Source: Paenibacillus sp. HWE-109
GTDB lineage: Bacteria; Bacillota; Bacilli; Paenibacillales; NBRC-103111
DNA: 64,000 nucleotides
Direction: 5' to 3'
Assembly: GCF_022163125.1 (NCBI RefSeq)
Contig: NZ_CP091881.1
Span: 1,116,001 to 1,180,000 of the forward strand
This document shows positions 54,062 through 62,659 of this stretch, piece after piece. Made by a program: the position numbers and the translations under genes. The notes beneath the pieces were generated by a model. That model saw only the letters and a list, made by a program, of their open reading frames with translations. It made no database searches and was not told the origin of the DNA. Positions within the stretch are counted from its first letter, which is position 1; every line of letters begins with the position of its first letter.

Positions 54062-54919
54062 TTAATTTTTTAAAAATTGTTTCGGCGTCTGGCCATAGGT
54101 TCGCTTGAAAATTCGTATGAAATAACTGGTCTCCATACCCAGTTGCTGTGCCACTTGTTCAACAGTCATATTCGGGTTCTCATGAAAAAGTTGGAGGGAC
54201 CGCCGCATTCGGATTTGTTGAATATATAGCATGGGTGAAGCGCCATAAATGCCTACAAACAGGCGATGGAAATGTTGAACAGAGTAACCGACGGCTCTTG
54301 CCAAGTTGGATAAATGTAAGCGTTCGTTATAGTGATCATGGATAATCCTGATCGCTTCTTGAAGAGCGGTGTTAGGTTGCCGGACTGGTGAAATTCGCTG
54401 CTTGACTTCTTGATTGGTCTGTTCTTCCAGGACGGAGAGCAGCATGTCATACATACTTCGAGACGATTCCCAAAATCCGTTTTCCCTGTTCAAGTTGATA
54501 AGCTGCCATAAGGATTCAAGCTTGTTCCAATGTTCATGAAATTGGGTTTTCTTTAATAACGTGGGTTTGTGGTTTGCGAGATGTTCCAGAATGGAATCGG
54601 CAGCGGAGCCGCTAAAAGCTACGAAGCCTAGCTCCCAATCATCCTCACTTTGATCAGGAAAATAGTCATGAGGCACACCGGCTGGAAGGATGAGCAGGGT
54701 TCCGGGAGTCATCACCAAATCTCGACCCCCAATTATGCGAAAAATCCCCTTGCCGCTTCGGCATAAGAAGAGCTGATGGGCCGGATACCCGTCAGGTCTT
54801 AGGAGGTGCTTCTGCTCATGACTACCAATACAGTACACATAGAGAGGGAGTATGTTCTCAAACATCGCAAATTCAGCTACAAGAAAAGGCATCATAGGGT
54901 CATCGCCACCGATATTCAT
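54062..54919 (-). CDS. AraC-family transcriptional regulator
   Basis: This 285-residue regulator has a cupin-type sugar-binding N-terminal domain (GKGIFRIIGGRDLVMTPGTLLILPAGVPHDYFP) and an AraC helix-turn-helix pair (about 185-283; LSNLARAVGYSVQHFHRLFVG, VEQVAQQLGMETSYFIRIFKRTYG). ATG 54919 has no strong ribosome site; ATG 54895 with GGTGG upstream is an alternative start. It is divergent from the GH42 gene by 110 bp and is the obvious candidate regulator of that gene. Confidence 0.88.
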   Translation of the reverse strand: MNIGGDDPMMPFLVAEFAMFENILPLYVYCIGSHEQKHLLRPDGYPAHQLFLCRSGKGIFRIIGGRDLVMTPGTLLILPAGVPHDYFPDQSEDDWELGFVAFSGSAADSILEHLANHKPTLLKKTQFHEHWNKLESLWQLINLNRENGFWESSRSMYDMLLSVLEEQTNQEVKQRISPVRQPNTALQEAIRIIHDHYNERLHLSNLARAVGYSVQHFHRLFVGIYGASPMLYIQQIRMRRSLQLFHENPNMTVEQVAQQLGMETSYFIRIFKRTYGQTPKQFLKN

Positions 54920-55029
54920 ATTGTACGATTTTTTATTTCTTCTGTTCTATTAGTATAGCTGCTAATTATCCTATAATCAAAATGAATACGAGAATACGAC
55001 GGTTTTTGTTGAGGAGAGATGGTAGGACA

Positions 55030-57093
55030 ATGACACATAAATTTGAACCCATTAGCAATAAACTGCCCGTCTTGATGCACGGCGCTGATTATAATCCAGA
55101 CCAATGGCTTCAGAGTCCAGAGGTTCTGAAGGAAGACATTCGCTTGATGAAACTGGCCGGTTGCAATGTGATGGCTATTGGTATATTTGCTTGGGCTGCA
55201 CTGGAACCGGCAGAGGGGACCTTCATTTTCGAGTGGATGGACCAACTTTTGGATACATTTGCTGAGAATAGCATCTATGCATGGCTCTCAACACCAAGTG
55301 GAGCGCGCCCTGCGTGGATGTCAGAACGCTATCCGGAAGTGAGAAGAGTGGGAGCGAACCGCGTCCGTAATTTGCATGGTCTTAGGCACAATCACTGCTT
55401 CACAAGCCCTGTTTATCGGGAGAAGACGGGTATCATAAACAACAAGCTTGCTGAACGGTATGGGCAACATCCCGCGGTCATCGGCTGGCACATTTCCAAT
55501 GAATTTGGTGGAGATTGCCATTGTGCGTATTGCCAAGATGCGTTCCGTCAGTGGCTGCAAAAGAAGTACATCACGCTGGAAGCGTTAAATGCAGCTTGGT
55601 GGACATCTTTCTGGGCGCATACGTACACGGACTGGCAACAGGTTGAATCTCCAGCACCTCATGGTGAGTATATGGTACACGGGCAGAACCTAGATTGGCA
55701 TCGATTCGTTACGGACCAGACGATCGATTTCTGCAAGCATGAGATCGATGCGGTTCGAGGAGCCAATCCTTTCCTTCCGGTTACCACCAATATGCATATG
55801 ATCGACAGCTTAGATTATCGTAAGTTTGCTGATATTTTGGATGTTATTTCGTGGGATGCCTATCCAACTTGGCATGAACAGCAGAATGCCAGCCAATTGG
55901 GGGCTTCCATTGCCTTCAATCATGATCTCTATCGTTCGTTTAAAAAGAAACCGTTCCTGCTTATGGAGAGCACGCCCAGCCTTACGAACTGGCAGTCAGT
56001 CAGCAAGCTGAAACAGCCGGGTATGCACAGACTGTCCTCCCTTCAAGCTGTTGCGCATGGTTCGGATTCCGTGCAATATTTCCAATGGCGTAAAAGCAGA
56101 GGATCCAGTGAGAAGTTCCATGGTGCCGTCGTTGACCATGCCGGGCATGAGCATACACGTGTGTTTAAGGATGTAGCAGAGCTGGGTCAGACCTTATCGA
56201 ATATCTCCGAGGTGGTTGGCACAACCACACATGCGGATACAGCCATTTTGTTCGATTGGGAAAATCGCTGGGCAGTTAAAGACGCCCAAGGTCCGCGCAA
56301 TATGGGCATTCACTATGAGGAAACTGTTCTTGCTCATCATCAAGCATTTTGGGAACAAGGTGTACCGGTTGACGTTATTGGAGCGGAGGATGACCTTTCC
56401 GCATATAAGCTGATAGTTGCGCCTATGTTGTATCTTTGCCGTGAGGAAACGGGCCGTAAACTCGAAAAGTTCGTAGAACAAGGCGGAACGCTGGTAACCA
56501 CTTACTGGTCCGGCATTGTCAATGAACATGACTTGTGCCATTTAGGAGGCTTCCCCGGACCACTTCGGAAAACGCTCGGCATTTGGGCAGAAGAGATTGA
56601 AGGATTATATGATCACGACCGCAACGGCTTATCGATGTCACCTGATAATCAACTCGGGCTAACAGGGACTTTCGAGTCCCATGAGATCTGTGAAATGATC
56701 CATACCGAAGGCGCAGAGGTGCTGGGTATCTATACGGACAGCTTTTATGCAGGGCAACCGGCTCTGACGGTAAATCGACTTGGCCAAGGTAAAGCGTATC
56801 ATATGGCGACAAGGCTGAAGGCAGATTTTCTACAGGCATTTTATTCGAAACTCATTGAGCAAACTGGTGTTGTTAGAGCGATGAATACGGACCTCCCTCA
56901 GGGAGTAACCGCTCAGGTGCGTACGGATGGAGCTTCTGATTACGTGTTTATCATGAATTTCAGTGGACGAGCGGAACGTGTATCTCTCGACGACAGAAGC
57001 TACACCCACTTGGAATCGAATGAAACCGTACAAGGTGTAATTGATTTACCAATTAATGGGATTTCGATATTAAAACGTTCGGCAGCTTACTAA
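55030..57093 (+). CDS. GH42 beta-galactosidase
   Basis: This 687-residue intracellular family 42 beta-galactosidase has N-terminal MHGADYNPDQW, acid/base Glu158 in GWHISNEFGGDCHC (with the zinc-type Cys cluster CHCxxC just after), and nucleophile Glu313 in LLMESTPS. The trimerisation domain and C-terminal beta domain follow. In this context it would release galactose from arabinogalactan or pectic galactan oligosaccharides. ATG 55030 follows GAGGAGA; a longer in-frame start at 54982 lies close to the -10 element (54972-54977) and is unlikely. Confidence 0.93.
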   Translation: MTHKFEPISNKLPVLMHGADYNPDQWLQSPEVLKEDIRLMKLAGCNVMAIGIFAWAALEPAEGTFIFEWMDQLLDTFAENSIYAWLSTPSGARPAWMSERYPEVRRVGANRVRNLHGLRHNHCFTSPVYREKTGIINNKLAERYGQHPAVIGWHISNEFGGDCHCAYCQDAFRQWLQKKYITLEALNAAWWTSFWAHTYTDWQQVESPAPHGEYMVHGQNLDWHRFVTDQTIDFCKHEIDAVRGANPFLPVTTNMHMIDSLDYRKFADILDVISWDAYPTWHEQQNASQLGASIAFNHDLYRSFKKKPFLLMESTPSLTNWQSVSKLKQPGMHRLSSLQAVAHGSDSVQYFQWRKSRGSSEKFHGAVVDHAGHEHTRVFKDVAELGQTLSNISEVVGTTTHADTAILFDWENRWAVKDAQGPRNMGIHYEETVLAHHQAFWEQGVPVDVIGAEDDLSAYKLIVAPMLYLCREETGRKLEKFVEQGGTLVTTYWSGIVNEHDLCHLGGFPGPLRKTLGIWAEEIEGLYDHDRNGLSMSPDNQLGLTGTFESHEICEMIHTEGAEVLGIYTDSFYAGQPALTVNRLGQGKAYHMATRLKADFLQAFYSKLIEQTGVVRAMNTDLPQGVTAQVRTDGASDYVFIMNFSGRAERVSLDDRSYTHLESNETVQGVIDLPINGISILKRSAAY

Positions 57094-57120
57094 TAATCGA
57101 AGTCTGCTTAAACATAACTG

Positions 57121-57158
57121 AAGGCGCTCTTTCCCATAGAGGGAGGGGGCGCCTTTTT
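57121..57158 (+). terminator. Terminator after the GH42 gene
   Basis: AAGGCGC pairs with GCGCCTT, extended by a stem rich in G-U pairs between TCTTTCCC and GGGAGGGG, with loop ATAG and a TTTTT tail. Confidence 0.85.
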
Positions 57159-57246
57159 CTACGAAGACATGGCCCAGACAAAGACGCTCTCAGCTCAGAC
57201 AAGTATGCGAATGATTTTAATAAGAATATAGAAAATTTGTATGTAT

Positions 57247-57577
57247 AAGCTGGAGAAAATCTTAGGTCATGGTGGATTTTTCAAGACGGAAGGTGTCGGG
57301 CAGAAGATGATGGCATGGCAGCTGCATTGAATGTTCCTGTTGCAGTGATGGAGTCAGCAGTTGAGGGGGGAGCTTGGGGAATTGCGCTGCTCGCTTCTTA
57401 CATGATTTCCAAAGAGAAACAAGAGTCTTTAGATGATTACTTGAGCAAAAAAGTATTTGCGGGAAAAGTAGGTAAGACATTACAACCTGAACAGAAAGAT
57501 GTAGCCGGATTTGAAATCTTTATGGAGAGATACAAAAAAGGTTTGATGATTGAAAGGCTGCTGTGGAGGGGATATAA
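57247..57577 (+). pseudogene. Decayed 3' end of a second FGGY kinase gene
   Basis: The stretch corresponds to the last ~110 codons of the kinase gene at 41090-42685 (matching from its codons for KLEKILGHGGFFK onward). Everything upstream is missing. An ATGGC duplication near 57310 shifts the frame, and a lost G near 57555 shifts it again before the stop. It is therefore a non-functional relic of an ancestral duplicate. It ends tail-to-tail against the kinase remnant on the other strand. Confidence 0.85.
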
Positions 57578-57589
57578 GAGTTATTCTGA

Positions 57590-58153
57590 AGCAAGCTGGA
57601 ATTCGAATTTCCACAGTCGTACTTTTACCGTACTCTCTTTTTACAATTACCCCGTACTCATTCCCATATAATAGTTTAATCCTCTCGTTAATATTTAGGA
57701 TACCAAAGCTACTGCCGTTCTTGCTTTCCAATTTATTGGTTAATAGCTCATTGAGCCTTTTTCTGTTATACCAATTCCGTCATCCTTTACCGAAAGTGTG
57801 ATCACGTTGTTTTCCATTTTCCCTTCAATCAGGATCGTACCTTCTTGGTTATCTTTAGCAAGGATGCCATGAAGAATGGCATTCTCTACTATCGGTTGAA
57901 GCGTTATTTTAGGAATGTTATATTCTCCGATTTGATCGTCTAGAGCGATATACAGGTTCAATTTGTTATAAAATCTCATGTTTTGAATTTGCATATAGGA
58001 GAGGGTCAGTTCGATTTCCTCTTGTATGGTTATGCTGTCTTTGCCTTTGCTTAATCTTAATTTATAAAATTTCGCAAGAGCCTGAACGACATTTCTTGTT
58101 TCCTGAATCATTTGCTTTGGTGCCATCCAATTAATTAGATCAAGCGTATTCAC
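57590..58153 (-). pseudogene. Decayed C-terminal part of a YesM-type histidine kinase
   Basis: The frame from 58153 begins inside the H-box (NTLDLINWMA, lacking QINPHFLY) and continues through PIVENAILHG and DDGIGI, then breaks near 57740 by a single-base shift. The remainder (GSSFGILNINERIKLLYG..., TTVEIRIP) continues in another frame to about 57600. The sensor, membrane and HAMP parts are absent, and the sequence upstream (58154-58270) is unrecognisable. It is a relic. Confidence 0.8.
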
Positions 58154-58272
58154 CGATTTCGTCCATGTTTAACGGTTCGGAAATGAGGATAAAGTCATCA
58201 TCAGTCTCAGTTCGCTTAAGAGAAGTTTGGATCTCGATATGTCCAGACTTCTTTTTTATGTGGAAAAAAGTG

Positions 58273-58316
58273 TTGCGATAACTAATTTCATTAGTTATAA
58301 TGCTAATTATATTAGT
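58273..58316 (+). promoter_or_regulatory. SigA promoter with two palindromic operators
   Basis: TTGCGA (58273-58278) and TATAAT (58296-58301) are 17 bp apart. ACTAATTTCATTAGT (58281-58295) fills the spacer and GCTAATTATATTAGT (58302-58316) follows the -10. Their centres are 21 bp apart, two helical turns, so a dimeric repressor could bind cooperatively. The promoter reads toward the small peptide and YdjM-like gene. Confidence 0.65.
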
Positions 58317-58342
58317 ATTCGAGAAAGGTACTGGTGAGCAGC

Positions 58343-58441
58343 ATGTCATTTATTTTATTTATTCTTTTGTTTACAGTTTTATGCGGATGGTTAGAGAGCA
58401 GAGTTCGCATGCAAAAAAAAACAAAAAGGGAGGGGAAATAA
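58343..58441 (+). CDS. Small single-helix membrane peptide (32 aa)
   Basis: A 32-codon frame starting at ATG 58343 encodes one hydrophobic helix (about 3-15) followed by a strongly basic tail rich in Lys. Its stop TAA joins the next start as TAAATG, so translation of the YdjM-like gene may be coupled. The ribosome site is weak (GGTGAG), and the region includes the next gene's Shine-Dalgarno, so it may be only a leader. The family is unknown. Confidence 0.4.
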   Translation: MSFILFILLFTVLCGWLESRVRMQKKTKREGK

Positions 58442-59038
58442 ATGTTTGCTGGACATTTCGGACTCGCTGCTGCTGTGAAAGCCAAAACTCCGGAGGTGCC
58501 GATTTGGGCGCTCATGCTGAGTACACAGCTTCTTGATGTTCTATTCGTACCGCTATTCTTGTCAGGCATAGAAAAGATCGATAACAGCCTGGGAACGGGT
58601 TATGGCAAAGGAATTATCCATGCAGATTATACGCATTCACTTCTCGGAGCAGTAATTATTGCTGTGCTATCGGGGATCATCGCTTGGAGGCTATGGGGCA
58701 AACGAGGCGGTCTTATGATAGGTGCTCTTGCTTTCAGTCACTGGCTGCTGGATTTGCTCGTTCATAGAATGGATATGCCGATCTTACCAGGAAATGCTGC
58801 AGGGCTCCCGCTGCTGGGATTCAGCTTGTGGCAATGGCCGCTAATTAGCAGCGCATTAGAAGTGATTCTAGTCGTGGCTGGAGCCATACTCTACTATCGA
58901 TCGATTCGAGGCACGGCACTTTTATCGGAGGGGAATCAAACGCTGTCTAAAGGTGCTAGAACTCGTGTTATACTAGCAGGCGGCGTAATGGCGATACTGC
59001 TGATGCTTTCACTAATAACAGATGTCGTGTCTCACTAA
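58442..59038 (+). CDS. YdjM-like membrane-bound metal-dependent hydrolase
   Basis: This 198-residue membrane protein has about four to five helices. It carries the His/Asp pattern of the YdjM family: His5 in AGHFGLA, LLDV, HADYTHSLLG and HWLLDLLVH. These residues probably bind a metal at the membrane surface. The catalytic role is unproven; in E. coli the relative is DNA-damage induced, but no LexA-like box is seen here. AGGGAGGGG lies about 8 bp upstream of ATG 58442. Repeat copy C follows. Confidence 0.7.
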   Translation: MFAGHFGLAAAVKAKTPEVPIWALMLSTQLLDVLFVPLFLSGIEKIDNSLGTGYGKGIIHADYTHSLLGAVIIAVLSGIIAWRLWGKRGGLMIGALAFSHWLLDLLVHRMDMPILPGNAAGLPLLGFSLWQWPLISSALEVILVVAGAILYYRSIRGTALLSEGNQTLSKGARTRVILAGGVMAILLMLSLITDVVSH

Positions 59039-59116
59039 CAGATCCCTCCTTTTCAATTGATATAGCAGTATGTACAAATCGAGTTTCAATGTATGGATGT
59101 ATTCAAGCAATCGGGA

Positions 59117-59410
59117 AATGATAGGGACTACGGTGCGCTGTACTAGCCAAAAGTGTCATTATCGGGAGTGTGAGGGAACTACAGTACGCTATAATGCTGA
59201 AAACCGCCATATGCCAAGCCAGAGGGAACTACGATCCGCTATGTCACCATTTCCCAGTTGGAATCAGCAGGTTCCGCTGAAATAGCGGATTTCAGTTCCT
59301 TTTCAGGCTACGTTTACCCCATTTCCCGCCATATAGAGGATCATAGTTCCTTTTCACACGATGCTCTCAGTCATGACAAAGCCCAAAGGGAACTACGATC
59401 CGCTATATCG
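59117..59410. repeat. Dispersed inverted-repeat element, copy C (six units)
   Basis: The six units are variants of GGGAACTACGATCCGCTAT: direct at 59124, 59174, 59224 and 59388, inverted at about 59279-59302 and 59331-59357. The first three are spaced exactly 50 bp. The first two units with their linker (AAAAGTGTCA.TATCGGGAG) match copies A and B; the remainder is different but built of the same unit. The 418-bp gap holds no credible gene. Confidence 0.8.
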
Positions 59411-59456
59411 TTGAAAACAGCTATGAAGATGCTGCCGGAGATTATGCGAAAGTTGG

Positions 59457-60308
59457 TTAGATATCGAGTTTCCGGGTACCGATCCATTTGACCATTTCAG
59501 GATCTCGGTGTGAAAAGAACAGGCTCTGTTTTGTATCTAACGTAGCGATCGACTCCATATCCTCTTGGTTTAATTCAAAATCAAAGATCGTATAGTTTTC
59601 AATAATTCTCTCTTTACGAACCGATTTTGGAATTACAACAACTTCTCTTTGCGTCAACCAACGTAAGACCACCTGGGCAACGGATTTATTATATTTTCCG
59701 GCTATGGATACTAAAACTTCATTCTGGAACAAGTTATTTTTCCCTTCAGCCAAAGGCGCCCAAGATTCGATCTGAACATGATTCCCTTTCATGAATTTTG
59801 CATGTTCGATTTGTTGGTTGAAGGGATGCGTCTCAACTTGATTAACAGCAGGAACGACTTCATTATGAATGATCAAATCAATCAGACGATCCTCATGGAA
59901 GTTACTAACGCCAATTGCACGGATATTTCCTTCACGATGCAATTCCTCCATAGCCCGCCAAGAACCATGCACATCACCGAATGGCTGATGAATTAAATAC
60001 AAATCCAAATAATCCAATTGCAATCTTTCCAGTGATTTATCTAATGCTTTTTGGGTCCGCTCATAACCAGCATCCTGAACCCAAAGCTTCGTAGTAATAA
60101 ATAATTCCTCTCTTGCTACGCCACTCCGTTTAATGGCTCTGCCTACCGCTTGTTCATTTAGATAGGAGGCAGCTGTATCAATCAGCCGATAGCCTGCCAT
60201 AATAGCGTCATAAACGCTTTGTTCACATTCATTTTGATCTGCAATCTGGAAAACTCCAAAACCGAGTATAGGCATCTCAACACCATTGTTCAAAATTACT
60301 TTTTGCAT
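59457..60308 (-). CDS. Aldo/keto reductase (AKR5-like)
   Basis: This 283-residue NADPH-dependent TIM-barrel reductase has the catalytic tetrad Asp44, Tyr49, Lys74 and His107 (DTAASY, TTKLW, LIHQP), plus the cofactor-binding IPKSVRKERIIEN near the end. The substrate may be a small aldehyde or methylglyoxal-type compound. GGAGG precedes ATG 60308. It lies 90 bp after another aldo/keto reductase gene on the same strand, and both may be controlled by the divergent AraC regulator. Confidence 0.9.
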   Translation of the reverse strand: MQKVILNNGVEMPILGFGVFQIADQNECEQSVYDAIMAGYRLIDTAASYLNEQAVGRAIKRSGVAREELFITTKLWVQDAGYERTQKALDKSLERLQLDYLDLYLIHQPFGDVHGSWRAMEELHREGNIRAIGVSNFHEDRLIDLIIHNEVVPAVNQVETHPFNQQIEHAKFMKGNHVQIESWAPLAEGKNNLFQNEVLVSIAGKYNKSVAQVVLRWLTQREVVVIPKSVRKERIIENYTIFDFELNQEDMESIATLDTKQSLFFSHRDPEMVKWIGTRKLDI

Positions 60309-60398
60309 ATCAATTCCTCCAGTTGTGCTTCCGATTCCTCATGGGGGCTTGTTCTCCATAAGACAGACCCCATAAACAGACGTTCCTGTAGTTTCATA

Positions 60399-61379
60399 TT
60401 AAACAGCACCAACTACATGATGAGGAACATAAGGCTCTTCCAGTGATGCAATTTCTTCAGGTGTTAACGTAATCGAAAGAGCACCTACGGCTTCTTCGAG
60501 TTGAGACACTTTCGTAGCGCCGATAATAGGAGCTGAGACAGATTCTTTCTGCAGCAACCAAGCAAGTGCGATATGAATACGGGGAATGCCATGTTTTTCT
60601 GCGATTGCTGCAACACGCTCCGCGATCAGTCGATCCGTATTTGCTGTCGCGTCGTATTTCATTTTTTGCATGTGATCGGTTTCGGAACGAAGCGTTGTTT
60701 CCGACCAGTCCCGAGTCAGTCTTCCTGATGCAAGCGGACTATATGGAATCACACCGATTTTCTCTACCTTGCAAAGAGGCAGCATCTCTCTTTCCTCTTC
60801 ACGGTAGATGAGGTTTAAATGATTCTGCATAGATACAAACCGGGTCCATCCATTTTTTTCGGCTGCATGTATCGCTTTAAGAAACTGCCAGGCGTACATA
60901 GCAGAAGCCCCGATATATCTTGCCTTGCCAGCCTTCACAACATCATGCAATGCTTCCATCGTTTCTTCAATGGGAGTAGTGTAATCCCAACGGTGGATTT
61001 GATAAAGGTCAACGTAATCGGTACCCAGTCTCTTAAGACTCTTATCAATCTCACTCATGATCGCCTTTCGGGAGAGCCCTGCGCCATTTGGACCTTGATG
61101 CATACGTCCGTGTACCTTTGTGGCGAGGACAATTTCATCCCGAGTGGCATAGTCCTTTAAAGCCCGCCCAATAATTTCCTCACTAGTTCCGTCTGCATAC
61201 ACATTTGCCGTATCGAAAAAATTAATACCTAACTCAAGGGCTTTTTTTATAATAGGACGACTGTGCTCCTCATCAAGTATCCATGGATGATGCCATCGCT
61301 CTGCTACACCAAAGCTCATACAGCCAAGACAAAGCCGGGATACATCTAAGCCAGTATTTCCAAGTTTCACATATTTCAT
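60399..61379 (-). CDS. Aldo/keto reductase (YcsN/YhdN-like)
   Basis: This 326-residue aldo/keto reductase has tetrad residues in FFDTANVYADG (Asp, Tyr), LATKVHG (Lys) and YQIHRWD (His), with the cofactor region APIIGATKVSQLEEAVGA. It differs clearly from its neighbour, so they are not recent duplicates. GGAGCG lies upstream of ATG 61379. It is first in a probable two-gene unit divergent from an AraC-family gene. Confidence 0.9.
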   Translation of the reverse strand: MKYVKLGNTGLDVSRLCLGCMSFGVAERWHHPWILDEEHSRPIIKKALELGINFFDTANVYADGTSEEIIGRALKDYATRDEIVLATKVHGRMHQGPNGAGLSRKAIMSEIDKSLKRLGTDYVDLYQIHRWDYTTPIEETMEALHDVVKAGKARYIGASAMYAWQFLKAIHAAEKNGWTRFVSMQNHLNLIYREEEREMLPLCKVEKIGVIPYSPLASGRLTRDWSETTLRSETDHMQKMKYDATANTDRLIAERVAAIAEKHGIPRIHIALAWLLQKESVSAPIIGATKVSQLEEAVGALSITLTPEEIASLEEPYVPHHVVGAV

Positions 61380-61562
61380 TTGTCGATACGCTCCTTCGTT
61401 CCCTTTTGTGAATGGGGTATAACCTTATTATGCAACAAATGAAAAAGCAATCGTTATCCCATTCATGCCAAATGATTGCCTAATCCTCTCACTACACTTA
61501 TGTAACTGACGCATATACCATATACTATTAATTACAAGGAATGACGGAACAAGGAGGATTTT

Positions 61563-62456
61563 ATGTCTGAAATAATAACGAAACAGCAGAATGAACTTGC
61601 TGTATTAATTGAACGGTATTCGGTACAGGACGGTGTTCACCGAACAGCCATTCCTGCTTTGTTTTTTATACGTCGCTCTAATTTGACTGGACCCAATAAC
61701 GGAGTTTACAAACCTTCTTTATGCATTGTGGCTCAAGGGGCGAAGGAAGTATGGCTGGAACAGGAGCGCTTCAAGTATGATCCTGCGAATTACCTTATTA
61801 CATCAGTTGACTTGCCGGTTACTGCTCAAGTCACTGAAGCTTCTTCCGACATTCCGTATTTGGGTTTAAGACTTGAATTTACAGCGAGTGAAATCTTAGA
61901 GATTTTAAATGATTCTGGCATTGGAATCAGCCCAAAAGGAAATGCTGAACGAGCTATGTTTGTGGGTCAGATGGAGTTGCCTATCATGGATTCAATATAC
62001 AGATTGACTTGTTTGCTGGACAGTCCAAAAGATATTCCATTCCTTGCTCCTATTTATACTAAGGAAATTCTATACAGGCTTTTGCGTGGGAGGTATGGCG
62101 TTACGCTGGCGCAAATCGCAATGGAAGGCAGCGGCACCTATGGAATCAGGGAGGCTATCGAACAAATAAGCAATAACTACAGCAAGCCTTTGCGCATTGA
62201 GGAGCTTGCAGAAATAGCCAGGATGAGTATCTCATCATTTCACAGACACTTCAAAGAGGTAACAGCTATGAGCCCAATTCAGTTTCAAAAACAACTGCGA
62301 TTACAGGAAGCACGTCGCTTATTATTAACAGAATCAGCAGATGCTGCTGATGTGGCATTTCGAGTAGGCTATGAAAGCCCCTCGCAATTCAGCCGCGAAT
62401 ATTCTCGCATGTTTGGCTTTCCGCCTAGACAAGATATGAAACGCTTAAGAGTATAA
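61563..62456 (+). CDS. AraC-family regulator with AraC_N domain
   Basis: This 297-residue regulator has the AraC_N ligand domain (about 20-180; PSLCIVAQGAKEVWLEQERFKY, VDLPVTAQVTEAS) and a C-terminal helix-turn-helix pair (about 190-295; LAEIARMSISSFHRHFKEVTAMSP). This subfamily is commonly divergent from aldo/keto reductase or oxidoreductase genes, as here (183-bp gap). It probably activates the two reductases in response to an electrophile or aldehyde. AAGGAGG lies 8 bp before ATG 61563. Confidence 0.9.
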   Translation: MSEIITKQQNELAVLIERYSVQDGVHRTAIPALFFIRRSNLTGPNNGVYKPSLCIVAQGAKEVWLEQERFKYDPANYLITSVDLPVTAQVTEASSDIPYLGLRLEFTASEILEILNDSGIGISPKGNAERAMFVGQMELPIMDSIYRLTCLLDSPKDIPFLAPIYTKEILYRLLRGRYGVTLAQIAMEGSGTYGIREAIEQISNNYSKPLRIEELAEIARMSISSFHRHFKEVTAMSPIQFQKQLRLQEARRLLLTESADAADVAFRVGYESPSQFSREYSRMFGFPPRQDMKRLRV

Positions 62457-62540
62457 AATGTAGTTGCAGATCGTGTATGTATTGCGGATATCGGCAGGTT
62501 GCGGAGCAGGAAAAGCGGGTTGTTCATGCCTGTTACTCTT

Positions 62541-62569
62541 TAAAATGGTAGTAATTATTTGGTATAGTC
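62541..62569 (+). promoter_or_regulatory. Possible extended -10 promoter for the ROK gene
   Basis: TGGTATAGT gives an extended -10 (TATAGT at 62564-62569) 17 bp after a weak TTAAAA. It lies about 90 bp upstream of ATG 62660. Confidence 0.4.
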
Positions 62570-62659
62570 TGATTGATATGTTAGAGTTAGATAGGAATGA
62601 TATGTAGGTTTGTAATTCGAAAATTAACGAATGGACATGGATGAAAGTGGTGAAATGAG

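Noticed and set aside
54949..54966. ATTAG(8)CTAAT inverted repeat between the AraC and GH42 genes
   Set aside because: Short arms in A/T-rich DNA; may be a regulator site but is not distinguishable from chance.
58140..58349. 69-codon minus-strand frame next to the kinase relic
   Set aside because: No ribosome site, no recognised domain, overlaps the twin-operator promoter; probably debris from the same decayed region.
59117..59410. Possible CRISPR array
   Set aside because: Units occur in both orientations, with unequal spacing in part and diverged sequence, and no cas gene is present; the same units occur at two other sites.
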